A DNA stretch of 64,000 nt, taken from Karalla daura. Taxonomy: Eukaryota; Chordata; Actinopteri; Chaetodontiformes; Leiognathidae. Location: positions 22,346,739 to 22,410,738 of the forward strand of contig CM055192.1 in assembly GCA_029224185.1 (NCBI GenBank), given 5' to 3'. The notes beneath the pieces were generated by a model. That model made no database searches. It saw only the letters and a program-made list of their open reading frames with translations, and was not told the DNA's origin. Numbering within the stretch: position 1 is the stretch's first letter; each line of letters starts with the position of its first letter. Of this stretch, positions 38,064-50,500 are shown in pieces. Made by a program: the position numbers and the translations under genes.

Positions 38064-38086
38064 GGGGGGGGGGGGGGGGGGGGGGG
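38064..38086. repeat. Poly-G homopolymer (23 G)
   Basis: Twenty-three consecutive G preceded by GGGAGGGT (38056-38063). Together they form a strong G-quadruplex candidate on the plus strand. Confidence 0.95.
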
Positions 38087-41000
38087 ATTGTATGTCCCCA
38101 TTTCAGCTGAAGTCACAATTTAATTATATGCAGTTTATTGATCAGAGTAAAGCCTTATGATGAAATTTTTAATTTGCCTCTGCCTCCGCCCTATCTCTTT
38201 CTCAAGTGGGATTACAATAATTACCTGGCACACATTTTCCATTCAGCATGCCTGGTCAGCTGTTCTGCTCTGCTGCACTCAAAACCTCCCAACTTTTGCT
38301 TGTCATTGTGTGACACTTCTCTGCTGCAAGAAGCAGAGTTTTTCCCCTGCTCCATCTGTTCAACCATCACTTTAACTGAAGACTTGCATGTTCCTGCTTT
38401 TCACTCTAAATCTGATCCGGTCTATTTTACTTTACCCCACGGCAGCCGGGTGGTGTTTTGATAGCAAGTGTTGGAGGTGACCCAAGCCTGGTGTCATTAC
38501 TTAGTGAGTGACAGACTGACGAGCCCTCTTGTCTTGGCCCAGTCGGCTGCAGGTGAACCTAAATGGCTTGACCATGATGGATGGCAGCTGACAGGGGACT
38601 GACAGTGACTGGGGGAGAGCTTGAGCTGACTTGAGTGCTGTACCACCACCACCGCTGGCTAAACATTTTGGGGGTCACTGCAGGAGTTGGGATTTGTGTA
38701 AGCAGGCGTCTCCGCTGGCTGCTGCTGAAGGGTGCAGATACTTATATCCTGTTGCCTTGAGCTGACAAGGATTATAAACACTGAATCTCCATGTTTCCTG
38801 GTATGATTGCAGAAAAAGTGAACAAGGATTACGCTCCACTCCATTAGTAACTGACTTCAGCTCTACTGCAGCTCTGAATGCATGGAGCATGTGGAGGTGC
38901 AGTTTCTCTGGAGCATGCAGACTTTTGTTGAATGACTAAATGAAAAAATACCTCTGTGTCTCTTTCCTTCCTGATCACAGAGCAGGACATCTTAACTGGC
39001 CACAGTGGATCAGGTTTCGGGGTCTTCATAACAAGCAGTCGGTGGCACTTGTGTGAGTGACTGGGAGATAAGATCAAGAGTTCTGTGTGTGAGATGCATA
39101 CGCGTCCACTCTAAAACTCAGGCCATGAACCCATCCATTAGTCACAGGGACAAAGACTCGTGTCACAGTGCAGTGTGCACTCATGTGGCCATGTCACCAG
39201 ACCTCTCACACACAGACACACAGAGTATCGCCTCCTAGCCAAATCTTAGCCGATAGCCCAGTCAACCTGATGATCTAAAAGATTAGTGAAGAAAGACTGC
39301 ACAACTTTATCTTCATGATAACACAATCTGATGCATGTATTCTTCTTACTCTTCGATCCATTAACATTCTCCAGAACCACTGATAATTTCACTGCAGAAA
39401 TGTGGTCAGGGACTTCCAATACTTCTCCATGGCACGTAGAAGTAGTCAGATATAGGTAATTTTACTATATATTAAAGTACTTTATTCCTATGCAAAGCTG
39501 AACGTGATCACACCATAAACTTTGTCAAAGTTCACCAAGGTTTAATCTCCCTGGACACTTTCTTTATTCTGTCTGAATTTATTGTCCGTATTTTTCCTTG
39601 GTAGTTTATGTTGTGAAACGGGGACAAAGAATAAAAAATCTTAATATACCCATCTCCTCTCCTTACCTCTCCTGACCTCACCTTCTTCTCCCATTTGCTC
39701 TGAAATACTCCAAAACTTGTCAATCAGTGCCAGTTAATGGAGGGAAGATAAGTAAACAGTTCAGAGGCCTGTCATGTTCTTGCAAAAGCCTGGAGTGACA
39801 TCCGAGGAGCGAGCTGCCAAACACCTGGACCGAAGTGAAAATATGTCCTCCGCACACCCAATAAAAATACTAAACTGGGACCATGAAATCACAGAACTGG
39901 GGCAGACAACCAAGAAGTACCAATAAGAAAATATATTCCCAGCCCTTATAAGCATCTGTGACAGTAAAACTTTATGTCACAGCGACTGGACATGCTCGAC
40001 TTTATGATATCACTTCCTGGTTGGTGGGAGGTTCACTGCTTTCCTCTGACAGTTTGGTTTGGAAATCTTAGAGAAAAAAAACATAACTGGAGCCATGCTC
40101 TCTGCTTAGACTGGGAGTGATTCAGTGATTGGATGCTTGAGGAGAGTTGCTCCACTGCTCTACCCCCACAGAGCTTTTCCAATGTGTTAGACGTGGGAAT
40201 AAATCAAAAAATAGACCCCGTCTCCCTTTTTTCTGACTGAGCTTCAAAACTCTCTGTCAGATTCATCACCTCTGTAGCAGCTCTCTTGTTTCCTGTCCTC
40301 TACCTCAGCTGCTTAAATCCGTCAACCTCTACCTGTCCACTCTGACTTTCCCCTCTTTAATCATCACCTGACACTCCTACCCATCTCTCTACCTCATTCC
40401 CTAATCAGTCTTGTCCCTATATTTCAATCCAAGTTGTTTCACCCCTGTACATTTAAAGGACAAATCCAAAAAGGCCAATTCTTCTTGGTACATAAACTCT
40501 GGGGAAAGTCAGCTTATTATTGACACAGTGTGAGCAAGGTACTTCCATGTGAGTTTTGACAGGCTAAAACAGATGAGTGAGAAGTGAATGAGGCCATTTT
40601 CCTTCAGTGGCTCCTCACCATTAGTCACTGTCAACTTGATATTCAGCAATAGAGTTAAAAGTTAACCTTTTCCTTAGAGTGTAATGTTGCTAGAGGGCAT
40701 CATTATATATCTAAAGGGGCAAAAAAAGTGGTGCGTCGGACATCTTGAGAACATATCAATATTGCATTACGAGGTCGTTGCAGCAGCACTTATCTGGGTC
40801 ATTGCAGTACAAGCAAAGAGTGCTGCAAAGTCTGCAAAGTGTACAGAGTCTTATTGCAAATTAGTCTTTATTTTTGGCTTCAAGGCTTGCTGAACTGAGA
40901 ACATTGCACGCTAAGCACTACGATGCTCATACTGTATTCTGGCTGGTTCGTCGACAGGGGAGTTTTTCTTGTCAGTGTCATGTAGGCTGACTGCTTGCTT

Positions 41001-41224
41001 ATTTTTCCAGCTTTAGTGCAGAGATAGTATGAGGTAAAGAGTGGGAGCCACGCAACCCCTATTAATCATAACAAAAGGCTGGGCTTCCCCAGGCAGAGAG
41101 GCAGGGTCCCTGTGTGTGTATTTATACATTTCTTGCATGCATGCAACTGTATTACATGTATGGTAGTGTTGATATATATGTACTTGTCAGTTTATATGTA
41201 AATGGTAGATTTACATGTGTGTTT
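38087..41224. other. Non-coding stretch
   Basis: Pyrimidine-rich tract ending in AG near 38170-38205, but no open exon follows that I can support. No repeat family recognised between 38.1 and 41.2 kb. Confidence 0.45.
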
Positions 41225-41252
41225 GTGTGTGTGTGTGCGTGTGTGTGTGTGT
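41225..41252. repeat. (GT)n microsatellite, interrupted
   Basis: About 14 GT units with one GC interruption. Confidence 0.9.
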
Positions 41253-42337
41253 CCTCCCACATGCCCTTTGATAGCCCATTTCACCCACCTGAAAGGATAC
41301 AATGTCCAACATCCATTCATCATAGTCATAAAAAAAATACTTTTATAGTGCCAGTATGGGTGCATGTTCATGTCTGCGTGATTATGTCTCCATTAATGTA
41401 TGTATGTATATATACATAGTCTGTGTTTTGTTTATATTCTTTAGAAGAGAGGGTATGGATCAAGGTGGACTGGTCTGTGTGAGGCTCTATATGATGTGTA
41501 GTGCTGTAATGCTGATGTGTAATAATATGATGTGTACCCATGAATGAAATGTGCATATGCATGATGCGTTTGCTGGCGAAGGATGTAGATGCTTGAGCGT
41601 TAAATTATATGTAGATTAATATAACTGCAGAGTATGGGGATCAGGTGCAAGCTGATATCATTAGTATGAGTGTGTGTCTATGCTGGCTCATTTGCACAGG
41701 ATGACAGATGTGTGCACACGTTTATGTTTGTCCACCTGTCTGCGTTTGTGCATTCAGTGAATGTAAGCTGTATGTATTTGTGTGCACTTGTGTTTGTGGG
41801 CAATGCTTGCATGCATATTTGTATGTGTGTATGAGAGTGTGTTTGGATAATCCTACACCACACGCTACAATCAGCAACAGATGGTCTGATAAAATGCCAG
41901 AGAAGCAGCAATTACCACCAATAAACCATCACCGGCTGTTGACACCATATTAGGTTGCCAGGTTAGAACGTACACATTACTGTCCTCACAAAATACTCGA
42001 TTTAACAAGCCAGTGCTGTATTGAAAATCCATGTTAATGCATGGAAAACTGAATGTATGAAGGAAGAAATGATCATCCTTATTTCATAAAATGCCAACAC
42101 CCAGATGACAAGACGACACAAATCGTTGCTAGATTCAATTTTACATGCTATGGTGTTATTCTATGAAACTACTGTTTCAGGGTGATTGATGCTGGTCCTA
42201 TTTAACCCTTGTCTAATTTTTGGGATGTACACAGGGATCTTTTTACTCCAGAAAACCTAGAGAAGGTTTTCATACTTAAAATTCCATTTTTTCTGAAACA
42301 GGCTAATTCCATTCTGGGATTAAAAAAAGTGGAACGT
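41253..42337. other. Non-coding stretch, degenerate TG-rich
   Basis: Contains a perfect 16-bp palindrome TATGTATATATACATA (41403-41418) and many TGTGT/GCATG words between 41.65 and 41.85 kb. No gene. Confidence 0.5.
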
Positions 42338-42356
42338 TTTTTACGTTACGTAAAAA
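42338..42356. promoter_or_regulatory. Palindrome with TTACGTAA core
   Basis: TTTTTACGT-T-ACGTAAAAA is a 19-bp perfect palindrome around one central base. It contains TTACGTAA, the consensus for PAR-bZIP/NFIL3 (D-box) factors. Function is inferred from the motif only. Confidence 0.35.
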
Positions 42357-45300
42357 GACATAAAAAATGCTATCATGACTCTGTCCAAAGTGATAAACTC
42401 CATCAATAAGAGGCACAACGAACATCTCTGGGGCTAGTAGATATTAGTGGCACCTTTAAATTGGTCCAGAGGAGCAGTATAATGCTGTAATCCAACTGGG
42501 TGGAGGAAAGTTTGCCTCTTTCTTAACTATTCTGGCTAACTATTGAACCATCTGTCTCAAAGACCATGGCGAATACAAATCTGAAAACCTTCTCTCAAAG
42601 CCATATTCAACATTTCCATATTTGTGTATGTTTTGAATTTAAGTTATACAAGTTTTCCTTGGTAAACATCTTGTGGCAAAAGGTCTGAGACAAGGAAGGG
42701 TTACAAACAAGTACAATGTGTACAGTGAGATGTTTTTCAGTCCCCAGTCTGACTTAATGTGAGATTATATAAGCTTTTACCATGGGCACTTTTTCTGTGT
42801 GTAATGATGCAATAAAACACTGAAATGTCTCCTTCTTGGTAACTGTCTGCACGCTACATATTGCCTTTCGGGAATTCAACCTCATATACATGCAGACAGA
42901 ATACATTCCTCTGCGCAATACTATTGACAGTTTTAATATATCCACTTTGAGATAGAGTCTCATCCTTTTATCTAGGAAGACAAGTGGAATCACTACTACT
43001 CCCTGTGGAGCTGTAACACCCTATTTTTTTATCTGCAAAGACAAAAAAACCATGGGCAGCACAGAAAACAAACTGGGGACTTGTGCGCAGAGACAAACTC
43101 ATATTCCCATAAAGAAAGGAAGAGGACAGAAATGTGTGTGCCACATGGGTGCAGGCAAAGAAACAAACAACCCTACAGCCCATGCATGTGATGAGCTCTG
43201 CTGCATTATCTGATATACTGCATGGAGAAGTTGCTGGGCCAGGCAGTTCGGGGAGCTCCAAATGAAACATTAGTCAGGGAGGAAGTGACTTCTCTGCGGT
43301 GTGGAACTCCCACACACACAATAGCATCTTCCTCCAGCGGAGGGCCCTCTGTCAGCAGGCCAGCTCTCATCGGCCGCCCAGGAACAAGGGCCCTCTCTCT
43401 GAGGCGGAGAGGAGCGCTGCCTCATCCTAACCCCAACGTCCCCTCCTTTGGTGCACTGGATCCTCCTGCTGAGTGATGTGGACAGAACAGGACCGCTTCA
43501 ACACTTGTGTCCCCTTACTGAGTATCAAACCCGCAGTGGCTTCCTGATCCTCTTTTGTTTCATTCCAACTCTGAGGCCCTGCCCTGTTATGTTTATACGC
43601 GTACAAACACTGAGATTATACATGAAGCTACACGCTTTTATTTCAGCCTGGACGAACTGGGTTCCCTTCATCAGCATGCCGTTCATTACTCATTACGACA
43701 TAATAACAGCCAGTATCGATTTTGTGTCAGTGCATTAAAGGCTCCTTTGGCTGAAGAGTAGAGGCAGTATCAAAATGAGCCACACCAATACTACTTGTGA
43801 CAGAACCAGTTGCTTATTTTCTTGCAGAAGCGAGAAGCAAACTTTTATTATACAATGCATCACCATCCAATAAGGCATGCACGATGTAAGCACATAATCC
43901 ACTGTATAGTCTCACAAACAACAACAATAATTAGCCTCTACCCCTCTGCAACGCTCCGCCCTCTCATTAAAAGAGATCTCTCGCATGTCCTTGTTTTACT
44001 AATGACACAATTGACCAGTTATGTAAGCTGTGTAACTAGAATCTAGATTTTTCTCACTGCTTATTTTGCAGCCAATACAAACATTAGATAATTTGTTCAG
44101 GTTTGTTCAATCCACATGAATAGTACATTAAAAGGAATATATATTAATGTGAACTGAAAAGGAATTAGCATGATTAAATGTCCCTTTGTATCTACCACGT
44201 TTAGAGTAGAGTGGACCCCATTAGTGTGAGTGATTACAGCTGCAATATCACTTGAACAGAAGATCAACATATTCACAACTTTCTTTTTCCGTCTTATTTT
44301 ATGTGTTTTCAATTTTATTCATTTATATGTAGATTTCTGCAAGAGGAGCCATTTAGATGATTTGCTCACAGCCTCTGGGGTCTTTAACTATTAAACTGGA
44401 TCTGACTCAGAAAACACTGCTTATCATGAGTTTACTGGGCTGAGTACCCATGGTCATCAGCCACTAATGAGCCTCATCATTTCCCAGTCAGCCATCATCT
44501 CACAGTTTAGTAATTTAGCATATTGCTCCAACCCATGATTTGCCAGCAGGTGACCACTAAACACATTTATGCTATTCACTTGTTACTATATGAAGCAAAG
44601 CCAAATTCATAAGAAAAAAAATAGTCAGCTGCCGAGTGCTCTGCTAACTGTACCCCGTCGCTAATAGATCTAATATTGTAGGGATGAAATGGTCATGTAA
44701 TGAACATCTGTCCCTGCTGGCTGACAGCGATATGAAGGAGGAGTGGCCCAAGTCTTCCCAGGGAGGTTCTGGGGTAATGACTCCAGCTGGCGGTGACAGA
44801 TTTTTGGGTTCGGAGGAATCGGGTGTGTTAGCTGGAACTCATGAAGAGGCTGATAAGAGCTCAAGGCAAAGCAATGATCACTCTGAAGACCTGCTTTCAC
44901 CTCAGCTTGGAGATGTCAAGAATACAATCCATACCAGCTTCCAAGCTTCTAACACAGCACTGAGGTCCTTGTTTTTGATCCTTCCTTTTGTTTTTTTCCC
45001 TTTGATGTGGTGACACATCGCCACATTAAGGAACTTCTTATTTGTCAAAGTTCAGAAATTAAACATAATATACTAATCAGAAAGAAACATTTCATCCCAC
45101 TCAAAAGATTGGCAAATTTAATATATCCAAGCCGTAATGGTTCATTTGATGGTGAGTCCCACTCAATACATATTCATCATTAACCTGAAGAAATTGGGGT
45201 CATAATGAGAGAGAAAACTAGAAACGAGTGAACCTTTTTGAACCCTGTTATGCAAATGTGCCCACCGTGATCTCCGGTGTAAGAATGGCAACATGGTAAT

Positions 45301-46119
45301 GCACTTTTCACACACTTAAATGTACACACAGATGAGAACCTGGATGTCACTGGTCTAAGAAATAATGTTAAATGGCGCAGCAGGAAAAAAAACACAAAAA
45401 AGTCCAGCCAGAGGGAACAAAAACGTCGACTGTATGATATCGATTCAATGAGCCCGTGGAGGAGGAGCAAGTATGATGAAAAGTTTTGCTGCAGAATTGC
45501 CTTCATTGCCCTAAGGTCTACTTGCAAAATTATGTAGATCAGAAACATGCTTCTGCAGAGATGAAAACTGCAGACTTTTCCATTTGATTTCCCATTCATC
45601 TTTCTGAGTGCACCGTAGGCTGGTTGAAATGCATGTTGGTCTGTCTTTGGCGCATCTCAATAAAACGGAAGAGCAAACTTGACGTCAACCCACAAATCAT
45701 CACTGCACAGTGGTCAAAATATATGTTACCAAATTATGTTTCTTGGTATCTGTTATCTGTTGAGATTCTCATTTTCCCAGCGCTTTGTTTTCCAAGAACT
45801 TAAACAGTCCATTTCCAAGAAAATGTACATTTGGCTTGACCTTATCAGTCCTTAGATGCAGTTTGTGTTAACCTTTATAATCTACAAAGTTCCACTTTCT
45901 ACAGCCAAGAATATGTGGTCAAACTGTGGAAACGATATGTAAAGTAAGTGACAATGTCACAATTTACATTTAGAGTGGATATTTTTGTGGTATTAACGTA
46001 CCTTAAATATACTTCATGTATATTTTTGAAGTCTGAATAATGCACAGGGCACTTTTAACATTCAGTTTGAGTTATTATATTGACAGGAATGTTTGTGATC
46101 TGAGGGAGGAACTCAATAG
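42357..46119. other. Non-coding stretch with two notable motifs
   Basis: A full palindromic CRE, TGACGTCA within TTGACGTCAA, lies at 45679-45688. At 44684-45013 a 109-codon forward frame encodes a hydrophilic Ser/Glu/Gly-rich stretch followed by a hydrophobic end. It follows TTGTAGG but has no clear donor, so it is not called. The 139-codon minus-strand frame at 45180-45599 is Phe/Leu-rich and not credible. Confidence 0.4.
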
Positions 46120-46145
46120 TTTCTTCTTCTTCTTCTTCTTCTTTT
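46120..46145. repeat. (CTT)n microsatellite
   Basis: About seven to eight CTT units ending in a T run. Confidence 0.9.
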
Positions 46146-46192
46146 TGTTTTATGTAATCTCAATCCTTTTTCACTTACTGTGAGAGGTTTGT

Positions 46193-46194
<2 letters not shown>

Positions 46195-46234
<40 letters not shown>
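46195..46234. repeat. (GT)20 microsatellite
   Basis: Twenty near-perfect GT units. Confidence 0.95.
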
Positions 46235-46235
<1 letters not shown>

Positions 46236-48291
46236 ATATTTAAATCTCAGAGTGATGCACAAACAGTACGGCGTGTCTGAGGAGAACTAGTGTTTCTGCA
46301 GGAGATGACAACCCATCGAGCACATGTTGTGGAGCTGTCAGTCTGAGGAATGACAGCACTGATGTCTGGCACTGCAGTATCCATGCAGGGAGGAATTAGC
46401 ATAATATAGCGTTATGGGACACGAGTGACATGGAGGGAGGAACAATGAGTAATAAGCAGCTTGTGTGATCGTCAAACAAACAAAGCAACAATGAACTCAA
46501 CTCAGCTGGTGTGTCAACAGAACAAACAGCAGGGCTGTGACTAGAGGAGGTCTCAGTGGCCTGTGCAAGTTGATTCCAACCTGAATGCAGCTGAGCATGG
46601 ATATGTTCAATAAATCCTTCCTCCGTCTGTAACTGCTCCTGATTAGTTCAGGATAAATGTTGTGGACAATAGAAAGTAGCAATAGCAAATGAATGCACCA
46701 TTAGGTTGTCAGCTTCGGAGCAAGAGCCAGTTGATCATCTGAACTTAAAGAGCAAGATGCAAAAGCATTTAGATCAGAGAGCTAATTTGGAACAAAACAT
46801 GAGCCATTTAGTCCCCGGAAACACATTTTCAGCATTCCTGACTGATTAAAATGGACTAAAAGTAGATGCAGGTTTTCTTTGCAAGATAGCATTCATAGAA
46901 TATTGTTCTCTGGCTCCTTTCCTCCTGGCTTTCCTTCCATCTTCAGATACATTAAAGAAGACTAAAAGGCCTCTCAGGCTGGAGCCTTTGTAGATAATGC
47001 AATGAATCAGACTAGATGGGACAATTAAGGCAATGCATTTCCACTGAGCACAAAGAAACTCTGATGTCTTTGGAACACAGAGCAGTAGGGAAATTGTAAT
47101 ATCAAATGTTGCTTGTTTGTTTCTTGATGCTTTGTCGTAATCACAGGTTCATGAAGATGGGGGTCAATAAAAAACAATGAGATACTATGTGGTAATGCTC
47201 AGACAACAGTACTAAGTACACTGCAAGACTCAAAATACATGAAATCTAATACATCAAAACACAAATGCACAACCTAAAATGACTTTCATGCAGGAGTCTG
47301 CAAATATACCATAGGAGAGTGGTGATTTTATACAGTGTACCTCTCAGTCCAACATGTTCGGATCATCAGTTTGTCCTTGTGAACTGCAGTGTTCTGGCAA
47401 AGTCCAGTCACACCTGAGTGTTTGTGTCACTTCTGGAGAGCAGAAATCCTTCCAGTCGGTCAGTGCCCCGACTAACTCCAGCCCTCCAGCATAATTTTAC
47501 AGACTGACACCTCGGAGTCCAATATTCACTCTCGCTCTGGATCACTGCTAAAATGTTGGGTTCTTAAGCTGCTAAATGCAAAAGCTCTGCCAAAGTCACT
47601 AAATGGTTGTTAACTTTATTTGTCTGGTCTCAGGGGCTACAAGGGTAAAAACTGCACTGGAGAGAGCTCTGACAGTGCAGGGAAACAGCAAAGCTGCAGA
47701 CCAACAGACCAAAACCATGACTTTACAGATGCTCCAACGCTCCCACAGGTCTAGAGGAAATAGAGTTTGGTGGTATGTATGGTCACTATATGATCATTGT
47801 GTGATTATGGTGAATTCACAATGTCTTGATGTGTAAAACTACTACATGTCTGATTATTTCACTTTGTCTTAATTGTGACTGATGCCAACAAAATAAGCCA
47901 AAGATATCCTGTTGACGATTGCAGAACTGCAAATATAACTCCACACTGTTTCACATAGAGCCAAACATTTAATTCTCACCCACACCAGGGTAAAAATATC
48001 ATACACCTGTAATAAGTCTGTCAGATCCCAAAGGAGCAGAGAGGAAAAAGGGAAACTGCATTATTCTGCAGCTATTATTAGACTGTCACAGGTATCATTT
48101 TGGACAGGCGTTGGTGTCTGTCAAACTCTCTTTGAAAATTACCTGTTAATTTGTTGTATGTCTTAAATCGAAACGATGAAGGTTTTACCCCCTCTTTTTT
48201 TTTGGACGGGTGTCTGACCACATTAGGATTCAAAGGGAAATATTTACATCTGTGGGTATGGGATCAAAAGACGACCTCCTTTTCTTCTCAG
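46235..48291. other. Non-coding stretch
   Basis: Short open frames only, up to about 77 codons. No repeat family recognised. Confidence 0.5.
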
Positions 48292-48391
48292 GGAGCAGAA
48301 TGCATAAGAGGTCCCGACTGCATTTCTCAAAGAGACCACCCCGCTGAGAGAGCCTTATCACCCCGGCCTCAGAGGCCTGTCGCCATCTACT
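48292..48391 (+). other. Candidate exon (splice-bounded open segment)
   Basis: The left border is preceded by a strong pyrimidine tract and acceptor (CCTCCTTTTCTTCTCAG). The right border is a consensus donor (T then GTAAGT). The 100 bases are open in the frame starting GAECIRGPDC and ending RPVAIY, so an internal exon would run from phase 0 to phase 1. I recognise no protein family; two cysteines are five residues apart. It could also be a non-coding RNA exon or a chance pair of sites. The frame is open from 48151, which weakens its specificity. Confidence 0.22.
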
Positions 48392-48597
48392 GTAAGTGCT
48401 GGTAACATAGTCGCAGCAGGGAGCCGTGGAATCTGGGAGCAGGCTCTCAGTGCGAGCATCCCACCAAGAATACTAATGTCAGGAGGCTGAAGAAGAAGAA
48501 CATCCTGAACCAGTTGCTGCAAGGATGAATTGGCCTCAAATCTCTCCAGCTGGAGACTGCAACACGGTTTTACCTAACATTTTCTTACAGGGCTGTA
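48392..48597. other. Short non-coding stretch
   Basis: Sequence between the candidate exon and the TTAA element. Nothing recognised. Confidence 0.5.
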
Positions 48598-49095
48598 TTA
48601 AAGGGGACCCAGAGTGTTTAGGACATTGGTATTTGGTATAGAAATATTACAGTGTTATATGCATTGACCTGGTGCCATTGTATGCTTATCTGCTTATCTT
48701 ACTTAGACTTTATGCTGATTGGATGTCTTGCTTGCCACTCATGAGTGATCACATGACTTCACAATCTTTGCTGAACAATATAGTTTAGGAGCTTTGGCTT
48801 GAACTAACTGGTAACTGGAGTGATGCAGCTATGGAGCATATGTACGTCCAGGGGAAAAAACACGTTGAGGGGCAAACACATCTCACAGGTATCTTGCTAA
48901 GTAGGTACCACTGCCTTACATTCATGTGCTTTCATTTGCTCCAGGTAGGGACCAGTGTGGTTTGCATCACCCTCATTTGTACATCTCATCCTGCATCTCC
49001 TCTGATTTGCCTGTTTGATGAACAAGACATATTTTGCTGGGGACAGATTGCTAGTATTTGACAAAGCCAAGATTATTCTAGCAGGTCTCCTTTAA
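48598..49095 (+). mobile_element. TTAA-bounded MITE-like element, best copy
   Basis: The left end is TTAAAGGGGACC (48598-48609) and the right end GGTCTCCTTTAA (49084-49095). They are inverted repeats matching at 11 of 12 positions, so TTAA flanks both ends as in Kolobok or piggyBac target-site duplications. The inside shares blocks with 3108-3608 and 56645-56992, for example CACTCATGAGTGATCACATG and GGTAACTGGAG. There is no transposase frame. An hAT assignment is less likely, because the outer 8-bp flanks match only in part. Confidence 0.6.
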
Positions 49096-49584
49096 GGATG
49101 GTACATGCTACTTAAATCATGTTCAGTGTTTAGTCTGAATGAATGGCAAATCTTGACACACACTTCAGCATCAAAACGGTGAAGATGAACTTCTGACTGG
49201 TACTGGAGTGAACTTGGTCTGCAGATAAACTGCTAATGACAAAAAAAGGTTAAAGTGGAGCATTGGCATTCTGCTTAGCCACTGGCACCATCTCCTTCAA
49301 CACCCTCCTCAATCCCTCAGGCTGCGTCTGGAGCCGCTACGGGGTCAGTTTCTCTTCATCCTGCGGCTGTGTTTCACCCTCTCTCCACAGGATGGCGTTG
49401 CCGTGCTGCAACAGAGCCCGGATGACCAACCAGAGAGCCAGTAGCCCTGCAGTCACTCACCAGCCCGGCCAATTGAATCACGGGGGCCACATCAGCACTC
49501 AGGAAGCAGCTACCTAAACTGCTTGGCTGATAGTCATCTCTCCGCTCTGCTCCAGACCCCTTCCCCTCCCAACACACTTGCACC
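49096..49584. other. Non-coding stretch with acceptor-like site
   Basis: A strong acceptor-like CCCTCTCTCCACAG ends at 49390. The frame after it reads 17 codons to a stop, and no donor follows, so I do not call an exon. The rest is GC-richer with short open frames. Confidence 0.4.
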
Positions 49585-49606
49585 CACACACACACACACA
49601 CACACA
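49585..49606. repeat. (CA)n microsatellite, short
   Basis: About 11 CA units. Confidence 0.9.
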
Positions 49607-50036
49607 TTCACATTAACAAACAGCTCAGCCAGTGCCAACTCTCATTATTCTCTGCTTAAACTCAATTCAGTAAGCAGCTGCGTTGTTTTCCCCCCTCTCT
49701 GTGTGCTGAGCTTGAAGGTTTGGATTTGAACTACTAATCACAGTAAGTGTCCAGGACAGTGACGTGCGTATATAACCATTTATATGGCTGGCAGTGCTTG
49801 AGCACCACCCACTCCTGACGCATCTGGGATATGAGGCACAGGGGACCAGGCGCAGTGACACACAGTCAGCTCCCTCCTCCTTCCTGCCCTATGCCCCGGG
49901 CAGTTAGAGATGTGATGATACAAGGAGGAGGTGGAGCAACTGGGCAGACCGACTACAAAGCCACCCTCTGTCTTATTGCAGCAGCACATGCACACCAATG
50001 ACTCTTGTTATCCATGGTGCTCTGTTTGTTGGGTGT
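49607..50036. other. Non-coding stretch
   Basis: Short open frames on both strands only; nothing recognised. Confidence 0.5.
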
Positions 50037-50068
50037 GAGAGGGAGAGGGAGAGGGAAAGGGAGGGGAC
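50037..50068. repeat. (GAGAGG)n purine tract
   Basis: Imperfect GAGAGG/GGGA hexamer-like repeat, all purine on the plus strand. Confidence 0.85.
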
Positions 50069-50070
50069 GG

Positions 50071-50500
50071 TTGTTTGTACTTTGCATTTAAATTATGCCC
50101 CAGATTATGCATCTTTATGCACAGTACGTTGGTGAATTTGTAATGCGAAATAGCATCGTGGCCCCTTTTCATTTGATCAATTTCCTGCTCTGTGAGAGTG
50201 TGCAGCTCCGCTCGTTTCCAGGAGCAGTTTATAAAGTTTCCAATGTTGAGGGGGGTTGGGGTGGAGGGGCTCGGACTCATTCATAAAAGAAGATACAAAC
50301 TGTGGTTTTCTGCAATAATACATGATTAGTTGTTTCATTGTTTATCCAGGTTAATAAATGACTATCAGATACTCTCATAAACATGAATAATGAAGGAATA
50401 TCACTATTTAACTGTAATTTGCAGCTCCAGTCTATAGACACGGCCAAATTATGAGACAATGAACTGCCGGCCATTTAAATTATGCATCTCTTTGGTAGTT
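50071..50500. promoter_or_regulatory. Possible enhancer with duplicated 14-base motif
   Basis: CATTTAAATTATGC occurs exactly twice, at 50085-50098 and 50472-50485. A third ATTATGCATCTT lies at 50104-50115, and ATTATGCATCTC also follows the second copy. The words resemble POU/homeodomain sites. The sequence between is repeat-free. No gene is seen; regulatory function is inferred. Confidence 0.35.

Noticed and set aside
45180..45599. 139-codon minus-strand open frame rich in Phe and Leu
   Set aside because: Composition reflects A-rich runs on the plus strand. No domain.
49391..49517. Possible exon after a strong acceptor at 49390
   Set aside because: The most acceptor-compatible frame stops after 17 codons and no donor is seen. 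Joining it to the 48292-48391 candidate would give an immediate stop.
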